Below are positions 37,889-48,207 of a stretch of DNA of 48,492 bases, piece after piece. Under the pieces are notes generated by a model. That model was not told where the DNA came from, ran no database searches, and saw only the letters and a list, made by a program, of their open reading frames with translations. The stretch covers positions 1 through 48,492 of the forward strand of contig JALERT010000121.1 in NCBI GenBank assembly GCA_022764445.1. The letters run 5' to 3'. The translations under genes and the position numbers were made by a program. Origin of the DNA: Lachnospiraceae bacterium. GTDB taxonomy: Bacteria > Bacillota > Clostridia > Lachnospirales > Lachnospiraceae. The number at the start of each line of letters is the position of its first letter. The stretch's first letter is position 1.

Positions 37889-38106
37889 TGTTACAGTTCA
37901 CACTATATCAGTACCACATAATATTCAAGCTTGCTTGTTATATTATGTAGTGCTGATATAGTGGAATAGCCTAACATTTCCTTAATGAATAAAACACAAG
38001 CTGCAAAGCAGCGACTGACAGCAGTCGATAACTATACTACTTTTTAAATATAAAAACTGCTGGCAGGTTTTATGAATGTAGTGAATGTTAGGTGTGAACT
38101 GTAATA
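37889..38106. repeat. Full copy (B) of the dispersed foldback repeat
   Basis: Termini TGTTACAGTTCACAC / GTGTGAACTGTAATA; hairpin ACTATATCAG..CAAGCTTGCTTG..CTGATATAGT; stem CCTAACATT../AATGTTAGG; ATAAAAC/GTTTTAT; GCTGCAAAGCAGC; CTGACAGCAGT/ACTGCTGGCAG. Confidence 0.88.
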
Positions 38107-38308
38107 AACGTGTAACCACGTAATAAAACTTTAATAAAAATTCTCTTTAATATACATTGATTTCATAATATAATAGATATGTATGTGAAAAATGATATTA
38201 TCTTACTTGACCTGAATTTCTTAATCTTACATGAACAATATACTCTATTTATCATTTTGTATCATACATAATTATTAATATATGACTATTCATATATAGG
38301 AGGTATTT

Positions 38309-39325
38309 ATGAAATTACTTAGTGTTACAATCCCATGTTATAATTCACAGGAATATATGGAACATGCTATTGAATCAGCTCTTGTTGGTGGTGATGATAT
38401 AGAGATTCTTATTGTTGATGATGGTTCTAAAGATAATACATTAGAAATTGCCCAAAAGTATGAGAAGCAATATCCAAATATAGTACGTGCCATACACAAA
38501 GAAAATGGCGGACATGGTTCTGCTGTTAATACCGGTATTGCCAATGCAAAGGGACTTTATTTTAAGGTTCTTGACAGTGATGACTGGTTCGATAAAGAAA
38601 GTCTTTTAAAAGTTATTAACTTTCTTAGAGATATAGTTACAAATTCTATTTCACTTGATATGTTAATTTGTAATTATGTATATGAAAAACCAAGCGCTCA
38701 CAAAAGAAAAGTAATAAATTACTTTGGTGCTATTCCAAAAGATAAATTCATTAGTTGGAATGATGTTAAACATTTCAGAATGAGTCAGAATCTTCTGATG
38801 CATTCTATTATATATAAAACAAAACTTCTTCGTGACTGTAATCTCAAACTTCCTGAGCATACTTTCTATGTTGATAATATATATGCATACACACCTCTTC
38901 CATATGTAAAGAAAATGTATTATTTAAATGTCGATTTATACAGATATTTTATAGGAAGAGATGACCAGTCTGTAAACGAAGCTGTTATGACCAAAAGAAT
39001 AGATCAACAGATTAAGGTTACAAAGCTTATGATTGATTCCTGCAATCTTAATTCAATCAAAAACCGTAAGCTTCGTAATTACATGACTAAATATCTTGCA
39101 ATGATGATGATTGTAAGTTCAGCACTTCTTGTAAATGAAGGCTCACCTGAAAGTTTATCAAAGAGAAAAGAACTTTGGCATTATCTTAAAAATAAGAGTA
39201 AAAAAACTTACAATATCATTACACATACCAAACTTGGTTTACCACTTCAAATGAAAAGTAAATCCGGAAGAAAAGTAATTGTTTGGTGTTACCATTTATT
39301 TAACAGAATATACGGATTTAATTAA
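38309..39325 (+). CDS. Glycosyltransferase family 2
   Basis: LSVTIPCYNSQEYMEHAIESAL; DIEILIVDDGSKDNT; GLYFKVLDSDDWFD. Confidence 0.93.
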   Translation: MKLLSVTIPCYNSQEYMEHAIESALVGGDDIEILIVDDGSKDNTLEIAQKYEKQYPNIVRAIHKENGGHGSAVNTGIANAKGLYFKVLDSDDWFDKESLLKVINFLRDIVTNSISLDMLICNYVYEKPSAHKRKVINYFGAIPKDKFISWNDVKHFRMSQNLLMHSIIYKTKLLRDCNLKLPEHTFYVDNIYAYTPLPYVKKMYYLNVDLYRYFIGRDDQSVNEAVMTKRIDQQIKVTKLMIDSCNLNSIKNRKLRNYMTKYLAMMMIVSSALLVNEGSPESLSKRKELWHYLKNKSKKTYNIITHTKLGLPLQMKSKSGRKVIVWCYHLFNRIYGFN

Positions 39326-39356
39326 TTTGAAGTGTACTACCAAAAGGAGGAAAATT

Positions 39357-40100
39357 ATGCAACCACCAATTTATCGTGATGAAGAAGAAGAATGGAATCG
39401 AGCATTACTTCTATATAATGCAGTTCTTAAGGAAATATGTACAAAACTTGAAATACTAAATAATGAATTTAAACTTGCTCACCAGTATAATCCTATTGAA
39501 CACATTTCATCACGTATTAAAACACCTGAAAGCATTGCCAGAAAAATGCGTATGAACAACAGAGAATTAACTGTTGAAAATGTAATAAGATATGTTAATG
39601 ATGTTGCAGGTGTAAGAATTATCTGTTCATTTACTTCAGATATATATCGTATTGCAGATGCAATTGCAAAGCAAAATGATGTTACAGTTTTAAAAGTTAA
39701 AGATTATATTGCTAATCCTAAACCAAATGGTTATACAAGTTATCATATGATAGTTACTATTCCAATTTTTTTATCAAATGACGTTATTGATACAAAAGTA
39801 GAGATACAGATTCGCACAATAGCAATGGACTTTTGGGCTAGTCTTGAGCATAAAATATATTATAAATTTGACGGAAAAGCACCTGATGGAATACGCGAAG
39901 AACTAAAAGAATGTGCTAATATTATATCTTTTCTTGATCAGAAAATGCTTTCTATTAATGAAAATGTTAAACACTATCATGAAGATTTTAATGGTGGAAC
40001 TGCTATGACGGGAAATGTTCCGTCAGATGTTACAAATAATAGTTCAGAAATTATTCCTGATGAACTTAAATCATTATATGGTTCTATTACTTCTGACTGA
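39357..40100 (+). CDS. Small GTP pyrophosphokinase (RelQ-type alarmone synthetase)
   Basis: ISSRIKTPESIARKM; DVAGVRIICSFTSDIYRIADAI; NPKPNGYTSYHMIV; AMDFWASLEHKIYYK. AAAGGAGG SD precedes ATG at 39357. Confidence 0.92.
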   Translation: MQPPIYRDEEEEWNRALLLYNAVLKEICTKLEILNNEFKLAHQYNPIEHISSRIKTPESIARKMRMNNRELTVENVIRYVNDVAGVRIICSFTSDIYRIADAIAKQNDVTVLKVKDYIANPKPNGYTSYHMIVTIPIFLSNDVIDTKVEIQIRTIAMDFWASLEHKIYYKFDGKAPDGIREELKECANIISFLDQKMLSINENVKHYHEDFNGGTAMTGNVPSDVTNNSSEIIPDELKSLYGSITSD

Positions 40101-40123
40101 TTACTTACTATTTATACCTAATA

Positions 40124-40163
40124 AAAAACTCTAATGTTTGCTTATACAACATTAGAGTTTTTT
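40124..40163 (+). terminator. Intrinsic terminator
   Basis: AAAAACTCTAATGTT-TGCTTATAC-AACATTAGAGTTTTTT. Confidence 0.88.
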
Positions 40164-40167
40164 ATTT

Positions 40168-40222
40168 TTACTGTTCACACTTTATCAGCAAAATATAAAA
40201 TTAAAGCTTTCTTGTTATAATT
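40168..40222. repeat. Degenerate partial copy (C, one end only) of the dispersed foldback repeat
   Basis: TTACTGTTCACACTTTATCAG...TTAAAGCTTTCTTGTTATAATTT versus copy B TTACAGTTCACACTATATCAG...TTCAAGCTTGCTTGTTATATTAT. Confidence 0.65.
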
Positions 40223-40234
40223 TCTTAAACACAC

Positions 40235-41179
40235 CTATCTTATACATACATTTATCATATATACTAAAAAAATACTAACCATAATACAACCTATACTTTT
40301 TGTTTTTATCTTTCTAAATTTACATAACCCCCATACAATAATATATGAAACACATATAAAAATAAGATCATATATATTATAAATTGTAATATGAATATTA
40401 TTTATTATAGATGATATTCCTAATCCTAAAGTACTTAATATACATGCTATTATATATTTATTGCTTATATTTTTTATATTATTTTCTCTTTGATTTTCTT
40501 TTTTATCTTCTTTATTCTCTTTGCTTATATTATATTTTATTATACTAATTATATTTGGAACATTTATTACTACAGGTAAGATACACAATCCAATTATATT
40601 CTTCCTTATCTTTATCCCACCTGAATACATAATTACGCAATTTACTATAACTGATGTTCCAATTATATTACATATTATATTTAAGGCAACAAACAGTATC
40701 TCTTTTTTATCATTTATTACAACATTCTTTATTTTCTGGATAAGTTTATTTATATTTTCTTTTATATATCCATATCCAGTATACAAAATAAATATTATAT
40801 TCAATAATATTATAATTATTCCGTCAAATTTTGATATATAATTAATTTTTACAGATAATTGTAATAAATAATCTCCTGATAAAAATAATATAATTATCAT
40901 CATTATTATTCCATAATTTAAAGTAACTATAAGATTATTATCTCTTTCGTTTTCATTATCTGTCATCATATTTATACCTGTCACTACCAACAGGTATATA
41001 ATATTACTTCCTATTACAATTCCAAAACTTATCTCACTATTCTCAAATAAGCCTGCTACTATACTTCCAACTGTTATTGGCAATAAAATAGCAGCTATTC
41101 TTTCAAATGCTGCTATTTTGTATACTTTATTTGAAAAGTATGATGCCATAAACAATAATACCATACCAAATAATATCAT
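40235..41179 (-). CDS. Polytopic membrane protein of unknown function (weak CaCA-exchanger-like half motif)
   Basis: 314 aa, ~9-10 hydrophobic segments; FGIVIGSNIIYLLVVTGIN resembles one CaCA repeat segment; charged central loop NKEDKKENQRENN. Confidence 0.6.
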   Translation of the reverse strand: MILFGMVLLFMASYFSNKVYKIAAFERIAAILLPITVGSIVAGLFENSEISFGIVIGSNIIYLLVVTGINMMTDNENERDNNLIVTLNYGIIMMIIILFLSGDYLLQLSVKINYISKFDGIIIILLNIIFILYTGYGYIKENINKLIQKIKNVVINDKKEILFVALNIICNIIGTSVIVNCVIMYSGGIKIRKNIIGLCILPVVINVPNIISIIKYNISKENKEDKKENQRENNIKNISNKYIIACILSTLGLGISSIINNIHITIYNIYDLIFICVSYIIVWGLCKFRKIKTKSIGCIMVSIFLVYMINVCIR

Positions 41180-41182
41180 TAC

Positions 41183-41716
41183 TTACCTCTTTTCAATATC
41201 GTATAAATTCTTTAATCCTGTATTTGCCTTAGCCTCATCAAGTGCCTGTTGTTCTTCCTCAGATAATATTACAAATGCTTCTCCGTTTATAACTTCTTTT
41301 GTGTATGTATAACATCCATCCTTAGAACTATGCATAGAATTTAATATAAATCCATTATTTTCTGCTGTAAGCAATACCAATACAAAGCTTAACTTTCCGC
41401 CAATTTCCTTAAATGCATCATATTTTACTAACCCAATTTTTTGATAAGCTGTTGCAAGCTGACCATTTATTGCTTTGATATTTGAATTTATTTTATTTAC
41501 ATCAGCTTCAAGAACATCAATTGCTGAAAATTTATCAAGAATAGCTTTTTCTAAATTTTTTCCATTTTCTCCATCCATAAATTTTCTGTATTTTTTTCTT
41601 GTACCTGCATCTTTTACCATTGTAACAATTAATAAAATAAATAGAAGTAAAATTACTCCTGCCATTCCTATTATAACATATCCTATGTCTATTCCAAATT
41701 GATTAAATAAATCCAT
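41183..41716 (-). CDS. DUF4446 family protein
   Basis: N-terminal TM, coiled middle, LSFVLVLLTAENNGFILNSMHSSKDGCYTYTKEVINGEAFVILSEEEQQAL; adjacent to parB. Confidence 0.85.
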   Translation of the reverse strand: MDLFNQFGIDIGYVIIGMAGVILLLFILLIVTMVKDAGTRKKYRKFMDGENGKNLEKAILDKFSAIDVLEADVNKINSNIKAINGQLATAYQKIGLVKYDAFKEIGGKLSFVLVLLTAENNGFILNSMHSSKDGCYTYTKEVINGEAFVILSEEEQQALDEAKANTGLKNLYDIEKR

Positions 41717-41732
41717 AATTATCCCCTTTCAC

Positions 41733-42635
41733 TTATTGAATTCTATTCATCATTTCCATAATTCTTTCTAATTCATCCTGTGAATAATATTCTATCTCTA
41801 TTTTTCCCTTATCTCTTGTCTTATGATTTATACTAACCTTTGTTCCCATCAATACTTTCATTTTTTCTTCATACTGTTTATATACCATTTCCTCTTGAGG
41901 AGTAAATACTTCCTTTTTTTCTACCTTTTTAATTTTACCTTCCGTACTTACTTTTCTCACAAGTTTTTCTGTTTCCCTTACACTTAACTTTTCATCAAAG
42001 ACCTTTACTGCAATTTCATACTGCAAATCATTATCTTCTATTGATAATAAAGCTCTTGCATGTCCACTTTTTATTTTTTCTTCGATAACCATACACCTGA
42101 CTCTTTCATCAAGTTTTAACAATCTCAATGAATTTGTTATCGCTACACGGCTTTTTGAAACTTTTTCTGCTACTTCATCCTGCTTCAAATGATATTCATC
42201 AATTAATCTTTGAAATGCTTCTGCTTCTTCAATTGGATTTAAGTCTTCTCTCTGTAAGTTTTCTATAAGAGCTACTTCCATAATTTGCTGGCTTGTATAA
42301 TCTTTTACAATCACAGGTACTTTCTTTAATCCTGCAATTCTTGCTGCTCTCCATCTTCTTTCACCTGCAATTATATTATAAAAGCCATTCTCAGTTTTTT
42401 TAACAATTAATGGTTCAATCATTCCATGCTGTTTTATAGAATCTGCTAAATCATTTAATGAATCCTCATCAAAGTTTTTTCTTGGCTGCTGTCCATTAGG
42501 TTCAATTTTATTTATATCAATCGTATCTACTTCTTTTACGACTTCTTTTACTTTTGTAATACTATCATTATTACTTTTTTCTTTTCCAGGTATTAATACA
42601 TCTATTCCTTTACCTAATCCTCTTTTTGATGGCAT
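41733..42635 (-). CDS. parB: Chromosome-partitioning protein ParB
   Basis: KRGLGKGIDVLIPG; IEPNGQQPRKNFDEDSLNDLADSIKQHGMIEPLIV; AGERRWRAA; HTH. Confidence 0.95.
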   Translation of the reverse strand: MPSKRGLGKGIDVLIPGKEKSNNDSITKVKEVVKEVDTIDINKIEPNGQQPRKNFDEDSLNDLADSIKQHGMIEPLIVKKTENGFYNIIAGERRWRAARIAGLKKVPVIVKDYTSQQIMEVALIENLQREDLNPIEEAEAFQRLIDEYHLKQDEVAEKVSKSRVAITNSLRLLKLDERVRCMVIEEKIKSGHARALLSIEDNDLQYEIAVKVFDEKLSVRETEKLVRKVSTEGKIKKVEKKEVFTPQEEMVYKQYEEKMKVLMGTKVSINHKTRDKGKIEIEYYSQDELERIMEMMNRIQ

Positions 42636-42636
42636 A

Positions 42637-43401
42637 TTACATTCCCCTTTCAATCACTTCATCAGCCAATGCTCTATATCCATCTGCACCTGCCGATTTT
42701 GGATCATACAGATTAATTGGTTTTCCATGACTAGGAGCTTCAGCCAATCTAACATTTCTTGGAATTATACTTTTATAGATATTTTGATTTAAATTATCTT
42801 TTACATTTTCAACAACCTGTAAAGAAAGACATGTTCTTGCATCGTACATTGTAAATACTATACCTTCTATCTCCAGTTTTTCATTTAATCTGCTTTTAAC
42901 AAGTTCTATAGTATACATTAAATCGCTTAATCCTTCCAATGCATAATATTCACATTGTATTGGAACAAGAACTGTATCTGCTGTTGTCATTGCATTAACT
43001 GTCAGTGTGTTAAGAGACGGTGGACAATCTATAATTATAAAATCATAATCTTCTTTTACTTTATCAACCTCTCTTTTTAGGATATACTCTTTTTTTTCTA
43101 TTCCAATCAATTCAATTTCTGCACCGGCAAGTCCGCGTTCCGAAGGTATTACTGATACCCCCTCCATTATTGATGAAACAGTTGCTTCTTCTATAGTTGT
43201 TTCTCCTAAAAGAAGTTTATAACTCGTATTTTCAACTTTATCCTTATCAATTCCCAGTCCACTTGTTGCATTTCCCTGTGGATCCATATCAATAGTTAAA
43301 ACTTTTTTTCCTTTTTCAGCTAAACATGCTGATAAATTAATAGCTGTAGTAGTTTTTCCTACTCCACCTTTTTGATTTGATATAGCAATTACTCTACCCA
43401 T
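42637..43401 (-). CDS. parA: Chromosome-partitioning ATPase ParA/Soj
   Basis: IAISNQKGGVGKTTTAINLSACLA deviant Walker A; DMDPQGNATSGLG; directly upstream of parB. Confidence 0.96.
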   Translation of the reverse strand: MGRVIAISNQKGGVGKTTTAINLSACLAEKGKKVLTIDMDPQGNATSGLGIDKDKVENTSYKLLLGETTIEEATVSSIMEGVSVIPSERGLAGAEIELIGIEKKEYILKREVDKVKEDYDFIIIDCPPSLNTLTVNAMTTADTVLVPIQCEYYALEGLSDLMYTIELVKSRLNEKLEIEGIVFTMYDARTCLSLQVVENVKDNLNQNIYKSIIPRNVRLAEAPSHGKPINLYDPKSAGADGYRALADEVIERGM

Positions 43402-43420
43402 ATATTTTTATCCTTTCAAA

Positions 43421-43436
43421 TGTTTCACGTGAAACC
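43421..43436. promoter_or_regulatory. parS: parS site (15/16 match)
   Basis: TGTTTCACGTGAAACC versus consensus TGTTTCACGTGAAACA. Confidence 0.92.
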
Positions 43437-43569
43437 TTGCAAAAAAGAGCTGACTTTGATTATAATCAATTAAGAATATTAGAAGCCATTTTCGTCACAG
43501 TGAACACCATAGTTATACAGTAACTTTATTCTATCATTGGCAAGATTTAAACTAATACAAAATCATGGA

Positions 43570-43585
43570 TGTTTCACGTGAAACA
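43570..43585. promoter_or_regulatory. parS: parS site (perfect)
   Basis: TGTTTCACGTGAAACA within the extended palindrome GATGTTTCACGTGAAACATC. Confidence 0.96.
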
Positions 43586-43611
43586 TCCAAATTAAATATA
43601 TGAAATACAAT

Positions 43612-43659
43612 TGTTACAATTCACACTGTATCAGTAAATGTTAGGTGCAAACTGTAAAT
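43612..43659. repeat. Internally deleted copy (D0) of the dispersed foldback repeat
   Basis: TTGTTACAATTCACACTGTATCAGTA joined directly to AATGTTAGGTGCAAACTGTAA. Confidence 0.8.
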
Positions 43660-43747
43660 ATTTTTTGAAACTTACAGAAATATTATAGCATTTATTTTCA
43701 AATCGTTCTATATATATTTTATTAAATTATATTTTGATGGTAACATT

Positions 43748-43937
43748 TGTTACAGTTCACACTATATTAGTAAATATAATATTCAAGCTTGCTTGTTATA
43801 TTATATTTTACTAATATATTGGAATAGCCTAACATTTTCTTCATGAATAAAACATAAGCTGCGAAGCAGCGACTGACAATATTGCAAATATTGGCAGGTT
43901 TTATGAATGTAGGAAATGTTAGGTGTGAACTGTAACA
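43748..43937. repeat. Full copy (D) of the dispersed foldback repeat
   Basis: Termini TGTTACAGTTCACAC / GTGTGAACTGTAACA; CCTAACATTTTCTTCA/TGTAGGAAATGTTAGG; CTGACAATATT/AATATTGGCAG. Confidence 0.9.
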
Positions 43938-44089
43938 ACAGTTCAGCCGTATAAATAGCCTTTCATTCACGTAATGAATAAAACAAGAGCTGCAACGCAG
44001 TGACTGAAAGCAGTTCATAACTAGAGTATTTTTTTATTATAACACTGCTGTCAGGTTTTATGAAGGTCGTGAATGGAAGGCTGAACTGT
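43938..44089. repeat. Diverged copy (E) of the dispersed foldback repeat, abutting copy D and the rsmG stop codon
   Basis: Termini ACAGTTCAGCC/GGCTGAACTGT; GCCTTTCATTCACG/CGTGAATGGAAGGC; conserved TAATGAATAAAACA and CAGGTTTTATGAAGGT; CTGAAAGCAGT/ACTGCTGTCAG. Confidence 0.88.
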
Positions 44090-44090
44090 A

Positions 44091-44804
44091 TCACAGTGGT
44101 TCTTTTTTAGGTTTTCCTGCTTGTCTTGGATATTTTTTTGATAATGTTCCTTTTTTATCAAATTTCACAAAACTTCTGGACATATCTGTTCCATTTAAAG
44201 TAAAAGATATTTTTTTATCAATTATACATGAAAGTTTAGTCTGAGCAGATTTTGAAGCATCAAGTTCTTCATCAACATTACCTGATTTATATGATATAAA
44301 ACTTCCACCGACTTTTACAAAAGGAATACAATATTCCAAAAGTGTAGATAAGTTTGCAACAGCTCTTGAAACACATATGTCAAATTTTTCACGATATTCT
44401 ATATTTCTTCCCAAGTCTTCTGCTCTGCTGTGAATTGTAGTAACATTATTGAGGTCACACAATTTAATAACCTCATTAAGAAAGTTAATTCTTTTATTAA
44501 GAGAATCCATAAGTGTAAATTCTGTATTTTGTAAAATAATAGCTAATGGTATTCCTGGAAATCCTGCACCTGTTCCTACATCAATTATTTTTTTATTATT
44601 TAATTCAAAATAATTAATCAAAGATATACTATCTACGAAATGTTTAGTAACTACATCATTTACTTCTGTTATTGCAGTCAGATTCATTACTTTATTTTTT
44701 TCAATCAATATTTCATAATATTTTTGGAATTTATCGAGCTGGTTATCATTTAGATTTATCCCAATTTCTGATGCAGCATTTTTTAAAATTTCTTTCACAA
44801 TCAT
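44091..44804 (-). CDS. rsmG: 16S rRNA (guanine(527)-N7)-methyltransferase
   Basis: [64 protein letters not shown]. Confidence 0.95.
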   Translation of the reverse strand: MIVKEILKNAASEIGINLNDNQLDKFQKYYEILIEKNKVMNLTAITEVNDVVTKHFVDSISLINYFELNNKKIIDVGTGAGFPGIPLAIILQNTEFTLMDSLNKRINFLNEVIKLCDLNNVTTIHSRAEDLGRNIEYREKFDICVSRAVANLSTLLEYCIPFVKVGGSFISYKSGNVDEELDASKSAQTKLSCIIDKKISFTLNGTDMSRSFVKFDKKGTLSKKYPRQAGKPKKEPL

Positions 44805-46693
44805 CCTCCAATTTTAGTGCGTTCTAGCTTTTCAAGATAGATTAAAAGTACAGAAATATCCGCAGGAGAAACACCAGAGATACGTGATGCCTGACCTACA
44901 GATTCAGGTCTGAACTCCTTTAATTTTTGGTTTGCCTCCTTACGAAGGCTGTACACTTCATCATAATCAATACTTTCAGGTATTTTCTTATTTTCTAGTT
45001 TTTTGAATTGTTCAACCTGACGCAACTGTCTTTTTATATATCCCTCATATTTAAGATTAATATTAACCTGTTCTTTTACATCATCAGGAAGTTCCGGTCT
45101 GTCTTCATCAATTGTTTCAAGTATATCATACGAAAGTTCCGGTCTCTTTAAGAGTTCTGCCATTGTTGTACCCGACTGCAAAAGTGTACTGTTATTTTCT
45201 TCAAGAAGCTTCTGAACCTCTTTTCTTGCTCCTATTGTCTTTTTATTTAGTCGGTCTATCTCTTTATTAATTAATTCTTCCTTTTTAAGAAGTTTATTGT
45301 ATCTTTCATCATCAATTAATCCAACTTCATGACCAATCGGTGTAAGTCTTAAATCTGCATTATCCTGTCTGAGAAGTAATCTGTATTCAGCTCTAGATGT
45401 CATCATTCTGTAAGGTTCATTTGTTCCCTTTGTTATAAGATCATCTATTAAAACTCCAATATATGCCTGTGATCTGTCCAATATAATTGGTTCTTTTCCC
45501 TGCAATTTTCTTGCAGCATTTATACCGGCTATTATTCCCTGGGCTGCCGCTTCTTCATATCCTGAGCTTCCATTTGCCTGACCTGCACTAAAGAAACCAC
45601 TTATTTTCTTAAATTCCAATGATGCTTTAAGTTGAACAGGATTTATACAATCATATTCTATTGCATATGCATTTCTAACTATATTGGCATGTTCGAGTCC
45701 TGGCACAGAATGATACATAGCATACTGCACGTCCTCTGGAAGTGAACTTGACATTCCTCCCACATACATCTCATTTGTATAATTTCCCTCGGGTTCAAGA
45801 AATACCTGATGACGTTCTTTATCTGCAAATCTTACAACTTTATCTTCTATAGAAGGACAATATCTCGGACCTGTCCCCTTAATATTGCCGGAATAAAGAG
45901 GTGATCTATCTATATTATCCATAATTATCTTATGTGTTTCTTTATTAGTGTAAGTAAGCCAGCATGACACCTGCTCTCTTTCCAGATCTTCAGGAGAATT
46001 TGTAAATGAAAATGGAACTATATTTTCATCACCCTTCTGCTCTTCCATCTTTGAAAAATCGATTGTTCTTTTATCAACTCTTGCCGGTGTACCTGTTTTA
46101 AATCTCCTTACCTCAATTCCAAGTTTGATAAGACTGTCCGTCAGATGATTAGCTGCTGATAAACCATTTGGTCCTGTATAGTTACTTACGTCTCCGTATA
46201 TACATCTTGCCTTAAGATATGTACCGGTACACATAATTACAGCTCTACATGGATAAATAGCATCTGATGTTGTTCTGACTCCTGTAACTTCTGAATTTTC
46301 TACAAGAACCTCTGCTACTTCTCCCTGTTTTATAGTAAGATTATCCGTATTTTCAAGAACCTTACGCATCTCTCTGCTATATTCTTTTTTATCAGCCTGT
46401 GCTCTTAGAGAATGAACGGCGGGACCTTTCGACATATTTAACATCTTAGTCTGAATAAAAGTCTTATCAATATTTTTTCCCATTTCACCACCAAGCGCAT
46501 CAACTTCACGTACAAGATGACCTTTTGAGCTTCCTCCCACATTAGGATTACATGGCATCATGGCAATACTGTCAACACTTACGGTAAATACAAGTGTTTT
46601 CATGCCCAATCTGGCTGATGCAAGTGCAGCTTCACATCCTGCATGACCTGCACCTATTACAATTACATCATATGATTCATACGTATAAGACAT
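44801..46693 (-). CDS. mnmG: tRNA uridine-5-carboxymethylaminomethyl synthesis enzyme MnmG (GidA)
   Basis: [49 protein letters not shown] at 46693 fits the GGAGG spacing better than the longer ORF start. Confidence 0.96.
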   Translation of the reverse strand: MSYTYESYDVIVIGAGHAGCEAALASARLGMKTLVFTVSVDSIAMMPCNPNVGGSSKGHLVREVDALGGEMGKNIDKTFIQTKMLNMSKGPAVHSLRAQADKKEYSREMRKVLENTDNLTIKQGEVAEVLVENSEVTGVRTTSDAIYPCRAVIMCTGTYLKARCIYGDVSNYTGPNGLSAANHLTDSLIKLGIEVRRFKTGTPARVDKRTIDFSKMEEQKGDENIVPFSFTNSPEDLEREQVSCWLTYTNKETHKIIMDNIDRSPLYSGNIKGTGPRYCPSIEDKVVRFADKERHQVFLEPEGNYTNEMYVGGMSSSLPEDVQYAMYHSVPGLEHANIVRNAYAIEYDCINPVQLKASLEFKKISGFFSAGQANGSSGYEEAAAQGIIAGINAARKLQGKEPIILDRSQAYIGVLIDDLITKGTNEPYRMMTSRAEYRLLLRQDNADLRLTPIGHEVGLIDDERYNKLLKKEELINKEIDRLNKKTIGARKEVQKLLEENNSTLLQSGTTMAELLKRPELSYDILETIDEDRPELPDDVKEQVNINLKYEGYIKRQLRQVEQFKKLENKKIPESIDYDEVYSLRKEANQKLKEFRPESVGQASRISGVSPADISVLLIYLEKLERTKIGG

Positions 46694-46709
46694 TTTATTC
46701 ATCCTCCAT

Positions 46710-48149
46710 TTATTTTCCCATACAGAAATCTTTAAATATTTTATTAACAAGATCCTCAGATGCCGTTTCTCCATTAATTAATCCAAGCTTTTTATATGCA
46801 TCCATCATATCTATTGTATAAAAATCTTCCGGCATCCCTGCATTGATTGTATCCACTACATTTTTAAGACTTACAATTGCACTCTCAACAGCTTCCTTAT
46901 GACGCATACTAGTAAGATAAACCTGATCATTATAAGTTACATTTCCATCTAAAAATGAATTAGTTATATATTCAGTGAGTTCATCAAGTCCATGACCTGT
47001 CTCATTAGAAAATTCAATACAGTCCCAATCTAATTTTTCTTTAATCTGCTCCTTTGTAATCTTAATATCAAGATCAGTTTTATTCATCAGAATGACACCA
47101 TTACTATTCTTAAGTATATCTATTATACGGTCATCTGCTTCATCAAGCTCAACACTTGAATCAACTACATAAATTATAAAGTCTGCATTTTCTATATAAT
47201 CTACCGCTTTTGATACTCCCATACTTTCAACAATGTCGTCAGTGTCATGTATTCCTGCAGTATCTACAAGATTAAGGATTATATCGCCAAGTTTTACCCT
47301 TTCTTCCAGAACATCTCTTGTGGTTCCCGCAATATCCGTAACAATTGCCCTCTCTTCATCTAAAAGTAAATTCATAAGAGAAGACTTTCCCGCATTCGGC
47401 TTGCCTACAATAACGGTATTTATTCCTTCTGATTTCATCCTGCCATCGTTAAATTTCTCTATAATATCCTCAAGCTTTGAAATTTCGCCGGAAGTGATTT
47501 TTGCAAGTTCATCTCCATAACCATCAAGATCATAATGTTCAGGATCATCCAGTGCAGCTTCAATAAATCCCAAATTATGTAGAATCTCCTGCCTGATTTC
47601 TTCTATATAATTTGACACTCCACCTTCAAGCTGTTTTATTGCGCTGTTAAGTGCAAAATCACTTTTAGATGATATAACTTTCATAACAGCCTCAGCCTGT
47701 GATAAATCTATTCTTCCATTAAGGAAAGCCCTTTTTGTAAACTCACCTGGTTCAGATAATCTCGCACCATTTTTAATTACTGTCTGTAAAACTTTCTGAA
47801 CAACATAAGGACCTCCATGACAGTCAATCTCAATAACATCCTCTTTTGTATAACTGTTTGGTCCCTTCATCAGCATAATAAGGACCTCATCTATTATTTT
47901 ATCATCATCAACAATAAACCCATAATGTATAGTATAAGTTTCTTTATTTTCAAAATATTTAGTATTCCATTCTTTATCTTTGCATTTAATTATATTTTTC
48001 TTTTCATTATTTTTCAAATATTTTTCAACATATTTTTTATTTCGAAATATTTTTCCTACAATGTCAAGACATTTTTCTCCACTAACTCTAATAATTCCAA
48101 TACCACCACCCATACCACTGGCAATTCCCGCAATAGTATCGTTTTGCAT
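46710..48149 (-). CDS. mnmE: tRNA modification GTPase MnmE
   Basis: [51 protein letters not shown]-terminal FCMGK. Confidence 0.96.
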   Translation of the reverse strand: MQNDTIAGIASGMGGGIGIIRVSGEKCLDIVGKIFRNKKYVEKYLKNNEKKNIIKCKDKEWNTKYFENKETYTIHYGFIVDDDKIIDEVLIMLMKGPNSYTKEDVIEIDCHGGPYVVQKVLQTVIKNGARLSEPGEFTKRAFLNGRIDLSQAEAVMKVISSKSDFALNSAIKQLEGGVSNYIEEIRQEILHNLGFIEAALDDPEHYDLDGYGDELAKITSGEISKLEDIIEKFNDGRMKSEGINTVIVGKPNAGKSSLMNLLLDEERAIVTDIAGTTRDVLEERVKLGDIILNLVDTAGIHDTDDIVESMGVSKAVDYIENADFIIYVVDSSVELDEADDRIIDILKNSNGVILMNKTDLDIKITKEQIKEKLDWDCIEFSNETGHGLDELTEYITNSFLDGNVTYNDQVYLTSMRHKEAVESAIVSLKNVVDTINAGMPEDFYTIDMMDAYKKLGLINGETASEDLVNKIFKDFCMGK

Positions 48150-48207
48150 ATTTCCTCCATATATCTATATAAGAAAATAGGAACTGTTTTACCAGCCCCT
48201 ATCTCCT

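Noticed and set aside
37889-38106. IS element or group II intron remnant
   Set aside because: No transposase, reverse transcriptase or domain V-like motif is present; a MITE origin remains possible and is stated in the findings.
37889-44089. CRISPR array interpretation of the foldback repeats
   Set aside because: Copies are large, structured and irregularly spaced, with no unique spacers and no cas genes in the window.
43401-44090. oriC in the parA-rsmG intergenic region
   Set aside because: No recognisable cluster of DnaA boxes (TTATCCACA-like) was seen; the region is explained by parS sites and foldback repeats.
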